Positions 45,486 through 54,935 of a DNA stretch of 64,000 nt are shown one piece after another. Numbering within the stretch: the stretch's first letter is position 1; each line of letters begins with the position of its first letter. The notes under the pieces were generated by a model. It was not told the origin of the DNA and ran no database searches. It saw only the letters and a program-made list of their open reading frames with translations. This stretch comes from CAVWXT01 sp963759115 (GTDB taxonomy: Bacteria > Planctomycetota > Planctomycetia > Pirellulales > Thermoguttaceae), in the NCBI GenBank assembly GCA_963759115.1, contig CAVWXT010000001.1:248001-312000 (forward strand), read 5' to 3'. Both the position numbers and the translations under genes were made by a program.

Positions 45486-48400
45486 AATCGAAGTCGAGAA
45501 CTTCGGCATGTTCCACAGGACGAGTGTCAGTCTTGGCGATGGCCGGTTTCATCTGGTTTGCGGCCCGAACGAGGCCGGCAAGAGCACTCTGCTTCAACTA
45601 ATGCGCGAACTTCTCTTTGGGTTCCCAAGTCGCAACCCTTATGCCTTCGCCGAACACGACGGCGAAATGGCGGCCACCGCATTGGCGGAAATGAAGGATG
45701 GATCGCGCATTCGCTTCCGCCGGCGAAAGGGCAGCAAGAACACCGTGACTGGCGAGGTGGAGGGAACCGGTCGGGAAATCAATGAGAGCAGCCTGATTGG
45801 GCTGTTGGGTAATGCGAATGCCGAAATGTACCACAACGTCTTTGGGTTTTCGCTGGCGGAGCTTGCCTCCGGTGAGGCGAGTCTCCAGAAGGCCAGATTG
45901 GAAGAGGCGCTCTACGGCGGCGGCCTTGGCGGACTTGCCAACCTTCAACGCAGCCTGGCGGCGATCCAAACAGAGCACCAGTCGCTCTTCGCACCTAAAG
46001 CCCACAAGGGACGGACAATCAACAAGCTGCTGGCAGAAATCCATGAAGGAGCCACGAAGCTTGGCCACGCGATGGTCAAACCGCGCGACTACAAGGAACT
46101 CTGCCAACGGCGGGATGAGTGTATCGAAGCGGCCGAGGCGCTTCGTAAGCGGCGCGAAGACTGCTTCCGACAGCAATCACATATCGAGCGGTTGAGTCAA
46201 GCATTGCCACTCTGGCAAAGGCTCACACAGGCAAACGGAGAATTGGCGTCTCTCGACGTTCCGGCAACGTTTCCATTGGCTGCCGCCGAGGAGTTCCGGC
46301 AAATCCGACAGCAGCTTCGGCAGCTAGGCGAGGAAGTCAAAGCTGCCGATGATGAATTGAAGGAAATCAGCGCCGATTTGGCCCCGATTCACCTCGAACC
46401 GGAGCTGATCGCGAAAGAGGCCGCCATCAAGCAATGCGTCCAACAGCTCGCCCAGGTCGCAAGCTGTTGCCGCGACATCCCGCTAAGACGGCACGAAGCC
46501 AAGATGGCGCGAACCGAGCTTGTAGCGACGTTGAGCGAATTGCATCCCGGCTGGGGCTTGTCCCATCTTGAGCAGTTTCGCACCAGCCTGGCCCAGCGAG
46601 ACCGTGTTAAACGCATGGAAGCGGAATCTGCCGCGGTCGAAAAGCGGGCCGAAAAGCTCGCGCTCCAGCATACCGACAAGCAGGCCAAATTTACGAAAGA
46701 TTTGCAGGAAATCAAGCGTTTGCAGGCCATTCCCGCCGTTCCGCAATTGGAGAAGCTGATCCAACACGCAGGTCGATACCGTGCCGATTACGAACAATTG
46801 GAGCAGATTGCGCTGCAGCTTGCCGCCCTTAATGACCAGATCGAGCAACTTCGCCAAAAGATCGCAGGACCATTCGGCATCGCCGCGGAACAAGTCGAGT
46901 CATTGCCGCTGCCGTTGCCAACCTCGGTTCAGGAATTTGGAGACGAGTACGCAGCCGCAATCGAAGCGTTGCGGCAGGCGGCAAACGACCACAAGCAGGC
47001 TAAGCAGGAATTGTCGCGAAGCAAGGAGGAACTGAAGCAATTCGACGCAACCCAGCGTGTTCCTGATCGCCAGGCTTTGACAAAGCAGCGAAACCGTCGC
47101 GACAACGGCTGGCGGCTCATCCGGCAGTCTTATGTTGAACAGCAACATGTTGAAAGCCAAGTCCAACAGTGGCTGGGTGAGGGATCGGCCTCACTGCCTG
47201 ATCGGTACGAGCAAGAGGTTCGCGAAGCCGATGGCTTGTCCGACGATTGCCAGGAGAAGGCTGAGTTGGTCGCCCGCCGCGAGCAGATCGGGGCCGAGGT
47301 TGCCAGAAATGAGAATCGGGTGGCAGAGGCACACGAGGAGTTGAAGAAGTGCCAGACCGCCAGGGACCAACTCGACGCCTCATGGCGGGAGACTTGGAGC
47401 ACGTGCGGACTATCGCCAAAGTCTCCAGACGTTATGGCCGAATGGCTGCGCCTGCACTCGCAATTGTCGGAAAAGCTCCAGAATCGGCTCGAAATCGATC
47501 GCCGGCTCGGACAGCTTCAGCAGCGAATAGCGGCATTTGAGGAATCGCTCAGTGCCGCGGTCGGTGACAGCGGCGATCCAGATAGCCTATTGTCGCTGGC
47601 CCAGAAACAAACGCAGCAAGCTCGGGACGCCGCATCCCAGATCTCACGCTTGAATCAGGATATTCCGGTTCAAAGGGAGGAGTTGCAGCAACTCGGCCAG
47701 GACCAGGAAGAGGTCGCACGACAGCAGGAAGCGTGGGATCGACGTTGGAAAGATCTGTTGAAGGAACTCGGCTTTCCCATCGAATGGGACGTCCACTTGG
47801 CTGTCACAATGCTTTCGGAGTTGGCCAACGCCCGCATCAAGTACCAATCGGTCGGCGCTACGGAGAAGCGAATCCATGAAATGACCGACACAGTGACGGC
47901 ATTTGAGCAACAAGTTGCCGATCTCTGTAACTCGGTTGGACGCGACCTTCAGATGCTTCCAGCCGAAGAGACCACCTCGCAGCTTAATGACCGATTGGCG
48001 GAAGCTAAACAGGCGGCAAAGCAGCACACTACCCTGCTGGCCCGGCATGAGCGTACCAAGCGACGACTGGAATCAAGACAGACTCAATGCGATGGGCTGA
48101 GAGATCGCCTCGATACTCTCCGTATGGACGCTGGGGTTGCATCGGACGATGAGTTTGAACGCATGGCTGCCAATGCGGAGAGACGTAGAGTGCTCAGCGA
48201 CGAAATTGATCGCCTCCGCCGCGACTTTGGGCGAATTGCCGCCAATGAAGACCGTTCCCGGTTCGAGGTGGAACTCCCCGCCGCGGACACCGACTCGCTT
48301 GCCCTGGCTTTCCAGCAAGGCAAACAGGAACTCTCCTCTCTCGAAGAACAGCACACACAGGCGGTCGAACAAGCTGCGTTAGCCAAGCAGAACGTGGAAG

Positions 48401-48951
48401 AGATAGAGCAACAGCAGCAGGTAAACGAATTGTCTCAGAAACTCGAAAGCGACCGGGCCGAGCTTCGAGACGCCGTGGGTCGCTGGGCACCGCTCGTGCT
48501 GGCGGAGTCCATGCTGACGCAGGCAATTGCGCGCTTCGAGCGCGAGAATCAGCCCGCCATGCTTCGCGATGTTGGTAAGCTCTTTGCCAAGCTGACATGG
48601 GGGCGATATACGGGCCTTCGGCAGAAGCTTGATGAGAATCGCACTCTTGTCCTTTCTCAGGCGAATGGCAAGGACAAAGAGCCCCATCAATTGAGCACGG
48701 GAACGCGGGAGCAGTTGTACCTGGCAATTCGTTTGGCTTACGCGCAGCACTACTGCCGAGAGAACGAGCCACTGCCGATTGTCATGGATGACGTCCTGGT
48801 CAACTTCGACGACCAGCGAAGCAACGCCGCTCTCGACTTGTTGATCGGACTGGCACAAGACATCCAACTCGTTTTTCTGACTTGCCACCAAGACACGATC
48901 CGGCGGATTCGATCACGCCTGCCGCAATTGGAGCCGACATGTTTGGCCTAA
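45472..48951 (+). CDS. SbcC/YhaN-type SMC-like ATPase
   Basis: An about 1159-residue protein. Residues 1-45 form the N-lobe (MRLLEIEVENFGMFHRTSV) with Walker A GPNEAGKST (~31-39). Long coiled coils follow, broken by a YHNVFGFSLAELASGEASL segment typical of YhaN. The C-lobe has the signature LSTGTREQLYLAIRLAYAQ (~1080) and Walker B LPIVMDDVLVNFDDQRS (~1102-1118), with a final LTCHQDTIRRIRSRL. There is no CxxC zinc hook in the centre that I can see. ATP-dependent partner of the preceding phosphoesterase. ATG at 45472 sits behind GGAGGGG; 45469 is also possible. Confidence 0.88.
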   Translation: MRLLEIEVENFGMFHRTSVSLGDGRFHLVCGPNEAGKSTLLQLMRELLFGFPSRNPYAFAEHDGEMAATALAEMKDGSRIRFRRRKGSKNTVTGEVEGTGREINESSLIGLLGNANAEMYHNVFGFSLAELASGEASLQKARLEEALYGGGLGGLANLQRSLAAIQTEHQSLFAPKAHKGRTINKLLAEIHEGATKLGHAMVKPRDYKELCQRRDECIEAAEALRKRREDCFRQQSHIERLSQALPLWQRLTQANGELASLDVPATFPLAAAEEFRQIRQQLRQLGEEVKAADDELKEISADLAPIHLEPELIAKEAAIKQCVQQLAQVASCCRDIPLRRHEAKMARTELVATLSELHPGWGLSHLEQFRTSLAQRDRVKRMEAESAAVEKRAEKLALQHTDKQAKFTKDLQEIKRLQAIPAVPQLEKLIQHAGRYRADYEQLEQIALQLAALNDQIEQLRQKIAGPFGIAAEQVESLPLPLPTSVQEFGDEYAAAIEALRQAANDHKQAKQELSRSKEELKQFDATQRVPDRQALTKQRNRRDNGWRLIRQSYVEQQHVESQVQQWLGEGSASLPDRYEQEVREADGLSDDCQEKAELVARREQIGAEVARNENRVAEAHEELKKCQTARDQLDASWRETWSTCGLSPKSPDVMAEWLRLHSQLSEKLQNRLEIDRRLGQLQQRIAAFEESLSAAVGDSGDPDSLLSLAQKQTQQARDAASQISRLNQDIPVQREELQQLGQDQEEVARQQEAWDRRWKDLLKELGFPIEWDVHLAVTMLSELANARIKYQSVGATEKRIHEMTDTVTAFEQQVADLCNSVGRDLQMLPAEETTSQLNDRLAEAKQAAKQHTTLLARHERTKRRLESRQTQCDGLRDRLDTLRMDAGVASDDEFERMAANAERRRVLSDEIDRLRRDFGRIAANEDRSRFEVELPAADTDSLALAFQQGKQELSSLEEQHTQAVEQAALAKQNVEEIEQQQQVNELSQKLESDRAELRDAVGRWAPLVLAESMLTQAIARFERENQPAMLRDVGKLFAKLTWGRYTGLRQKLDENRTLVLSQANGKDKEPHQLSTGTREQLYLAIRLAYAQHYCRENEPLPIVMDDVLVNFDDQRSNAALDLLIGLAQDIQLVFLTCHQDTIRRIRSRLPQLEPTCLA

Positions 48952-49017
48952 TGGGGCGGACGGCCGCTTTCGTCACTTGGCTTTCGACATTCGACATTCT
49001 TCTTAAGGAGATCAATC

Positions 49018-50184
49018 GTGTCCAAAGAACTTCGCATCGGCATCATCGGCTGCGGCTTCATGGGCCGCGCCCATTCCAACGCCTACCTCCAAGTGGGCCA
49101 TTTCTTCCCGCGCGAGCATAAGCCCGTGCTCAAGGCATGTTGTGCCCGGCCGGAGGAAAAGGACAAGCTGGAAAAGTTTGCCAAGTCGTGGGGCTACGAG
49201 TCGATGGAGCTGGATTGGAAGCAGCTCGTCGCCCGGGCCGACATTAATCTGATCGACGTCTGCGTGCCCAACGTGCTGCACCACGACCTCGTGATCGCCG
49301 CGGCCCAGGCCGGCAAGATGGTCGTCTGTGAAAAGCCGTTGGCCATGAGTGCCAAGGAGGCCGAGGAGATGGTGGCCGCGGTCGAGAAGGCCGGCGTGGC
49401 CAACATGGTCTCCTTCAACTACCGCCGCGTGCCGGCCATTTCGCTGGCCAAGCAGATCATCGGCGAGGGGCGGATCGGCCGGCCGTTCCATTACCGCGCG
49501 GTGTACAACCAGGACTACACGATCTCGGCCGAGGTGCCGCAGGGCGGCATGGCCTTGTGGCGGCTCGACGCCCGCGTGGCCGGCTCCGGCGTCACCGGCG
49601 ACCTCCTGGCCCACTCCATCGACACGGCCGAGTGGCTCAACGGGCCGATCCAGAAGGTCGTCGCCCACACCGAAACCTTCATCAAGCAACGGAAGCACGC
49701 CGAGACGGGCCGCGTCGAACCGGTCACCATCGACGACGCCTGCATGTTCCTGGCCCTGTTTGCCAACGGCTCCTGCGGCACCTTCGAGAGCACCCGCTAC
49801 GCCCGCGGTCGAAAGAACTACAGCACCTTCGAACTGAACGGCGAGAACGGCTCGGTCTTTTTCGACCTGGAAGACCCGCACATCCTCCAATACTTCCGCT
49901 ATGCCGATCCGACGACGGGCCGGAAGATCGAAGACCACTTGACCGGCTGGCAGCGGATCCACGTCACCAATTTCGAGCATCCGTACATGCGGAACTGGTG
50001 GGTGCCCGGCTGCACGATCGGCTACGAGCACACGTTCATCAACGGTTTTGCCGACTTCCTGGCGAGCCTTGAAGGCGGGCCGGCGTTTCATCCCACGATG
50101 CGCGACGCGCTGCGGACGCAACGCGTGTGCGACGCCGTGCTGGATAGCGCGCATCGCGGCGAGTGGGTGGAGATCGGCGCGTAG
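49018..50184 (+). CDS. Gfo/Idh/MocA family oxidoreductase
   Basis: A 388-residue NAD(P)-dependent oxidoreductase. Rossmann motif IGIIGCGFMGRAHSNAY (~7-23), NLIDVCVPNVLHHDLVIAAAQAGKMVVCEKPLAM with the EKP catalytic motif (~103-105), FNYRRVPAISLAKQIIGEGRIG, and GDLLAHSIDTAEWLNG with the DxxxH pair in the C-terminal domain. GTG start at 49018 preceded by AAGGAGA. Cytoplasmic (no signal). Members oxidise sugars, inositols or their derivatives; substrate unknown. Confidence 0.9.
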   Translation: MSKELRIGIIGCGFMGRAHSNAYLQVGHFFPREHKPVLKACCARPEEKDKLEKFAKSWGYESMELDWKQLVARADINLIDVCVPNVLHHDLVIAAAQAGKMVVCEKPLAMSAKEAEEMVAAVEKAGVANMVSFNYRRVPAISLAKQIIGEGRIGRPFHYRAVYNQDYTISAEVPQGGMALWRLDARVAGSGVTGDLLAHSIDTAEWLNGPIQKVVAHTETFIKQRKHAETGRVEPVTIDDACMFLALFANGSCGTFESTRYARGRKNYSTFELNGENGSVFFDLEDPHILQYFRYADPTTGRKIEDHLTGWQRIHVTNFEHPYMRNWWVPGCTIGYEHTFINGFADFLASLEGGPAFHPTMRDALRTQRVCDAVLDSAHRGEWVEIGA

Positions 50185-50235
50185 GTTTCGCGTGCTGTTG
50201 GCAGGTCAATCCGCCGCGCAAGAGACCGTCCGTCG

Positions 50236-50323
50236 TTGGAGTGCGGCGATTTATCGCCGCTTTTCTTGCGTACGGTGGTCGATGAGGGACCGTTTCAGTC
50301 CGTCGACGAAAGCGGCGATAAAT
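50236..50323. repeat. Dispersed inverted repeat interrupted by an insertion sequence
   Basis: Left arm TTGGAGTGCGGCGATTTATC plus GCCGCTTT at 50236-50263; the right arm AAAGCGGCGATAAAT starts at 50309, is broken at 50323 by the IS and resumes after it at 52449 (CGCCGCACTCCAA). Without the IS and one duplicated hexamer the arms would match. Confidence 0.85.
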
Positions 50324-52442
50324 CAGCCTTTTTCTAGGGCTTATTGATTGGCCCCTATCATAGCAAGCCGTCCGGTTCTTGTCGCGATACTGGCCACGCC
50401 GGGCACTTGATAGACTAATTAAAATGGCGGATAATGTAAGTCTATACGCAGCAAATGGTTAGGTAATGAGGCATAATCCGCCATATTTAATTAGCCTTTT
50501 GTGCCCCTTCCTGTTATCATCTTGGCAGAAGAACCGGCCGCGCGGCCGGGCAAGCCCACTGCGTTTATGGAGGAGGCAGACATGGCACAGTTCGATCGGA
50601 AGAAACACGTCCTGGTCGGCCTCGCCGGTCAATTGAAGGTCCCCGACGACGACCATATCACCCCAAAACTGCTGATGCTCACGGAAGGGGAATGCGACGG
50701 CCTGGGGCCACTCCAGGCCGCCCGCAAGTTCGGCTATAGCCGCCAGCGCTACTTCCAACTCCGCACCGCCTTCGCCAAACAGGGCGCGCGGCGCTGGACA
50801 ATCAGAAGCGCGGCCCGAAAACCCATTACCGCCGCACGGCGAAAGTTGTCCGCCAAGTGGTGCGGCACCGCTTCCTGGATCCCGAGGCTTCGCCGCAGGT
50901 GATCGCCCAAAAGCTCGTGCAGAGCGGTTGGACGATCAGCATCCGCAGCGTGGAAAGGGTGCTGGCCGAGTACGGCCTGCAAAAAAAAACTCCACAGGTT
51001 CCGCCCCAGGCCGGAAAGCGAACCCGTCGAGGCGCGGCTCACTCACAAACTGGTCCAGCACGTCGAAGGCGATCCGAGGAGCATTGAACGCGGCGTCCGC
51101 CAGCGGCTGGCCGATAAGATCAGCGACAACATGGCGGGCCTCTGGCTGTTGGTCGCAGAACACCTGCGGCTGGGGACGTGGGACCTGCTCCGCGCCTGGA
51201 CGCAACAGCCCGCCGAGCGGATCGAACCGCGCCTGGCGCTGCAACTGGTGCATGAAGCGGCGCTGTGCAGCAACGGGCTCCGCGCGGGGCGTTGCTTGAC
51301 GCTCCGCGGCTTCGAGACCCTCAACGGACTGCCCTTCCTGGCGGAGGACACTACGGTGCATGAGGTGCTGGGCGGCGCGAGCGTGGCCCACACCCAGGAA
51401 CTGCAGGTGGCCTTGGGGAAACTCCGCCGTGCCTCCGGGCATTACCAAGGAAAACTGCTGCTGATCGACCCGCACCGTGCGCCGAGCTACAGCCAGCGGC
51501 ACATGCGCAGCGCCAGAAGGAGAGCGGCTCCCGGCCCATCAAGACGGCGCAGACCTTCTTCTGCCTGGATGGCGACAGCGCGCAGCCGCTGTGTTTCACG
51601 GTGGCCAATTCCGCCCGGACCGTGAGCCAGGCGACGCCTGAGTTGCTGCGCATGGCCGGGGAAATCCTCGCGCCGCTGCCGGAGCACACGTTGGTGGCCG
51701 CCGACACGGAGCACTTCGCCGTGGAACTGGTAGACTACGTCCATACGGAGACCTCCTTCGACCTCATCACGCCCATCCCCAACCGGCAGAGCGACCGGAA
51801 GCGCTGGCGGCAGATTCCGGCCGCGGTATTTAAGCCCCATTGGGCGGGCTACGCCACGGCAGTCCTGCGCTACACGCCCCACCATAGCCGCGGCGGCCCG
51901 TACTACGAACTCGTGCAACGCCAGGGAAAGCGCCCCGAGGATTGGCAGTTCAACGGCTTCTTCTCCACCACCAACCGCGATCCGCTCGACGCCCTCACCC
52001 GCGATTATCCCCATCGCTGGCACATCGAGGAGTTCTTCAACTTCGACCAGTCGTTAGGTTGGAGACGGGCGGGCACGATGAACACCAACATCCGTTACGG
52101 CCAAATGACGACGGCCTTGGTGGCGCAGACCGTGATCCATCAGTTCCGCAAGCGACTTGGAGAGCCCTTCGCACACTGGGATGCCAGACACTTGGCGTCC
52201 GATATCTTCCGCGGACTGGACGGCGACATCCGCGTGAAGGACAATACCATCCTCGTTACCTACTACAATGCTCCTAACGCGGAACGCCTGCGGGCCGAGT
52301 ACGAAGACTTGCCGGCCAAGCTCAGGGCCGAAGGCGTCGCGCCAGGCATCCCCTGGCTCTATGGATTCGAACTCGACTTCCGCTTCCGGTAGCCTGCCCC
52401 CGCCGACAGAAGGTAAAATTAATAAGCCCTAGAAAAAGGCTG
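50324..52442 (+). mobile_element. DDE insertion sequence with 22-bp perfect inverted repeats
   Basis: A 2119-base element. The two ends share a 22-base perfect inverted repeat beginning CAGCCTTTTTCTAGGGCTTA. It is flanked by the direct repeat ATAAAT (50318-50323 and 52443-52448), the likely target-site duplication. It carries one transposase gene. Family unclear: DDE, IS4-like in the spacing of motifs. Confidence 0.85.
50582..52392 (+). CDS. DDE transposase, three frameshifts
   Basis: ATG at 50582 behind GGAGGAGG. Conserved blocks: PLQAARKFGYSRQRYFQLR (HTH), THYRRTAKVVRQVVRHRFLDPEASPQVIAQKL and SVERVLAEYGLQ (second HTH), then LLLIDPHR (first Asp), TLVAADTEHFAVELVDYV (second Asp), YPHRWHIEEFFNFDQSLGWRRAGTMN (Glu), ending ELDFRFR. 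Frame changes occur at ~50795, at an A9 run (50991-50999) and at ~51510. The ends of the element are intact, so the frameshifts look like sequence errors or slippage, not old decay. The family is not one I can name with certainty. Confidence 0.75.
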
Positions 52443-52670
52443 ATAAATCGCCGCACTCCAAAGTTGCGGAAAAGGCGGACGGTCTCACAACGGGCGTTCG
52501 AGCGTTTCCATTGTCCCATCGCGGCGAATGCCCCGCCGAAAATACTTGCCCATCCTTCGCAGGCATCCCATAATCACCACAAACCTGTGACCGGCCACAA
52601 GAAAGGCATTCGATTCCCCTGCTAGCTAACCGCTTGGTCGGGGCCCCGTCTTGTCGGTTTTTTCGCGTGC
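52443..52670. other. Intergenic region upstream of dnaG promoter
   Basis: Begins with the right target-site copy and the end of the interrupted palindrome (to ~52464). No gene is visible in the remainder, only a GGGGCCCC palindrome near 52640 followed by a T-tract. Confidence 0.45.
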
Positions 52671-52699
52671 TTGACCCGTTTCGGTAGCCGGGATATACT
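52671..52699 (+). promoter_or_regulatory. Sigma-70 promoter of dnaG
   Basis: TTGACC at 52671-52676 and TATACT at 52694-52699 with a 17-base spacer, the best -35/-10 pair in the window. The gene start is 82 bases downstream. Confidence 0.75.
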
Positions 52700-52780
52700 T
52701 TGGCCTGTCGCCTGGGACCTTCCGGCCCGTCGGGCGGCACGACAAATGGATTTGTCGGACTGTGGCAGAGGGCACGCGAA

Positions 52781-54784
52781 ATGGAATTCGCCGGAATGGC
52801 CACACGGGAGCTAGCGGTGTCTAGCGGCTCGTTCGACACCAAAGAGCGGGTCAAGCAGGCGGTCGACATCGTCGATCTGGTCGGCAGCCACATCCAACTG
52901 CGCCGCCAGGGCCGCAACTACGTGGGCCTCTGCCCCTGGCACGACGACACCCGCCCCAGCCTGCAAGTCAACCCCGAGCGGCAGTCGTTCAAGTGCTGGG
53001 TGTGCGACATCGGCGGCGACGTCTTCAGCTTCGTGATGAAGATGGAGGGCGTCGAGTTCCGCGAAGCCCTGCAAATGCTGGCCGATCGGGCGGGCATCCC
53101 CGTCGGAACAACCGCGGCGACGGCACGCGGCCGACGGCCCTACGGGCGAAGCCGCAAGCGGCTCGGAGGATTCGACAACCGGCGCAACGGCTCGCAGGAT
53201 AAGCGAACGCTGTTGCAGGCGATGGCCTGGGCGGAAAAACAGTATCACCAGTGCTTGCTGGAATCGCCCGAGGCCGACGCCGCCCGCCGCTACCTGCAAG
53301 AGCGGGGCATCACGGCCGAGAGCATCGAACGGTTCCACTTGGGCTTCTCGCCGCTGGAGCGCGATTGGATTCTCCGCCAGCGTGGCAGGCGAAGCGAATC
53401 GAGAGAAACTGGCGCGGCGGGCGAAGATCTTGGAGACGATCGGCATTCTCGCCCGGCCGGCCGAGGGCGGAAGCCTTTACGACCGCTTCAAGGGCCGGTT
53501 GCTGTTCTCGATCCGCGACGCCCAGGGCCGGCCGGTGGGCATCGGCGGCCGGGTGTTGCCGGAACTGGGCACGACCAGCCCGGCCAAGTACGTCAATTCG
53601 CCCGAAACGCCGCTGTTCACCAAGAGCAAGCTGCTTTACGGCCTCGACCTGGCCCGCGAGGCCCTGCGAAAAACCCGCACGGCCTTGGTGATGGAGGGCT
53701 ACACCGACGTGATCGTCGCCCACCAGTACGGGTTCCAGAACGCGGTGGCCGTGCTGGGCACGGCGTTGGGCGAGTCGCACATCCGCCTGCTGAAGGCCCA
53801 CGCCGATCGGATCGTGTTGGTGCTCGACGGCGACGAGGCCGGCACGCGCCGGGCCAACGAAGTGTTGGAACTGTTCATCGCCCAGCAGGCCGATCTGCGG
53901 ATCCTCACCCTGCCCGAAGACCTCGATCCGTGCGACTACCTGCACAAGTACGGGGCCGAGGCGTTCTGCCGAACTGCTGGCCACCAAGGCGGTCGACGCC
54001 CTGGACCACGCCTACGAGGTGACGACCCGCGGCATCGACGTGGAACGCGACGTCCACGGCGTCGGCCAGGCGATCGAGCGGCTGCTGGCGATCGTGGCGA
54101 AGGCCCCGCGCCTCAGCGGCGAAACCCGCGGCGATGCCCGGATTCAAGAACAGAAGATCGTGCAGCGGCTGGCGGGCAAGTTCCGCGTCGACGAGCTGGA
54201 GTTGCGGCGGCGACTGACGGCGCTGCGGCGCGCGGCCGCACGGCCGCGTGGCACTGGCTATGCCAGTGGCACGCCGGCCGATGGCACGCCGCGCCGGCCG
54301 ATGAGCCGACTGCGAAGCCGCAAGCGGCGATCGATCCGTGGGAGCGGGAGTTGTTGGAATTGATGATCGCCCATCCCGAGTGCATTTCCGTCGATGCGAA
54401 GCCGCATCGCGGCCGGAGCAATTGGCCGCCGAGCCGTGCCGGCGGATTTACGAAACATGTTGCCGGCTGGCCGACGAGGGCGTCGTGCCCGCGTTCGACC
54501 GGCTGATGCTGGAGTTCGACGAGCCGGCCATGAAGAGCCTGTTGGTGGGGCTGGACGAGAGCGGACAGGCCAAGGGTCGGCCGGCGGCCGATCCCGCGGC
54601 GTTGTTGGACGAGTTGGTCAAGACCATGCAACGAAAGGAGATCGAGAGGCAGCGTCCCGCACAGATCGTGGCGCTGCGCGAGGGAGGGCTGGATGCCCAA
54701 CAGCAGGCCGCACTGCTGGAGGACATCATCCGCCAAAAGCGAACCAGACCGAAGCACGGCATTTCCGAGCCCACGGACGGGTGA
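52781..54784 (+). CDS. dnaG: DNA primase, several frameshifts
   Basis: Primer synthesis at the replication fork. Zinc-binding domain CHC2: FDTKERVKQAVDIVDLVGSHIQLRRQGRNYVGLCPWHDDTRPSL with CPWH and the KCWVCDIGGD pair (~60-85). RNAP catalytic core with TOPRIM: ALVMEGYTDVIVAHQYGFQNAVAVLG, LVLDGDEAGTRRANE. C-terminal DnaB-binding region to the stop at 54784 (RPKHGISEPTDG). Frame changes are near 53385, 53980, 54285 and 54405, always joining conserved text. A GTGGCACTGGC palindrome is embedded at 54248-54272. Start 52781 (ATG, GAGG upstream); 52796 also possible. Followed by the primary sigma factor. Confidence 0.92.
54248..54272. repeat. GTGGCACTGGC palindrome inside dnaG
   Basis: A 25-base in-frame palindrome (one mismatch) in the loop region between the TOPRIM core and the C-terminal domain. 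Same family as 24405-24459 and 25242-25266. Confidence 0.75.
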
Positions 54785-54875
54785 GGATGCCTGCGACCGC
54801 AACGACGAGTGCGACAACTCCCCTTTGTGTGTGACCGGCACGGCATTTCCAAACCCACGGACGGGCAAGGATGCC
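54755..54875. repeat. 35-bp direct repeat between dnaG and the sigma gene
   Basis: CGGCATTTCCGAGCCCACGG and following bases at 54755-54789 recur with a few changes at 54841-54875. The first copy contains the dnaG stop codon. Confidence 0.75.
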
Positions 54876-54935
54876 ATGGACCGGAGATTCCTTTATCACC
54901 CAGCGCGCGATGGATGCGCGAAAGGAGTATGTACG

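Noticed and set aside
49012..50154. 380-residue open frame on the minus strand
   Set aside because: Antisense shadow of the Gfo/Idh/MocA gene at 49018.
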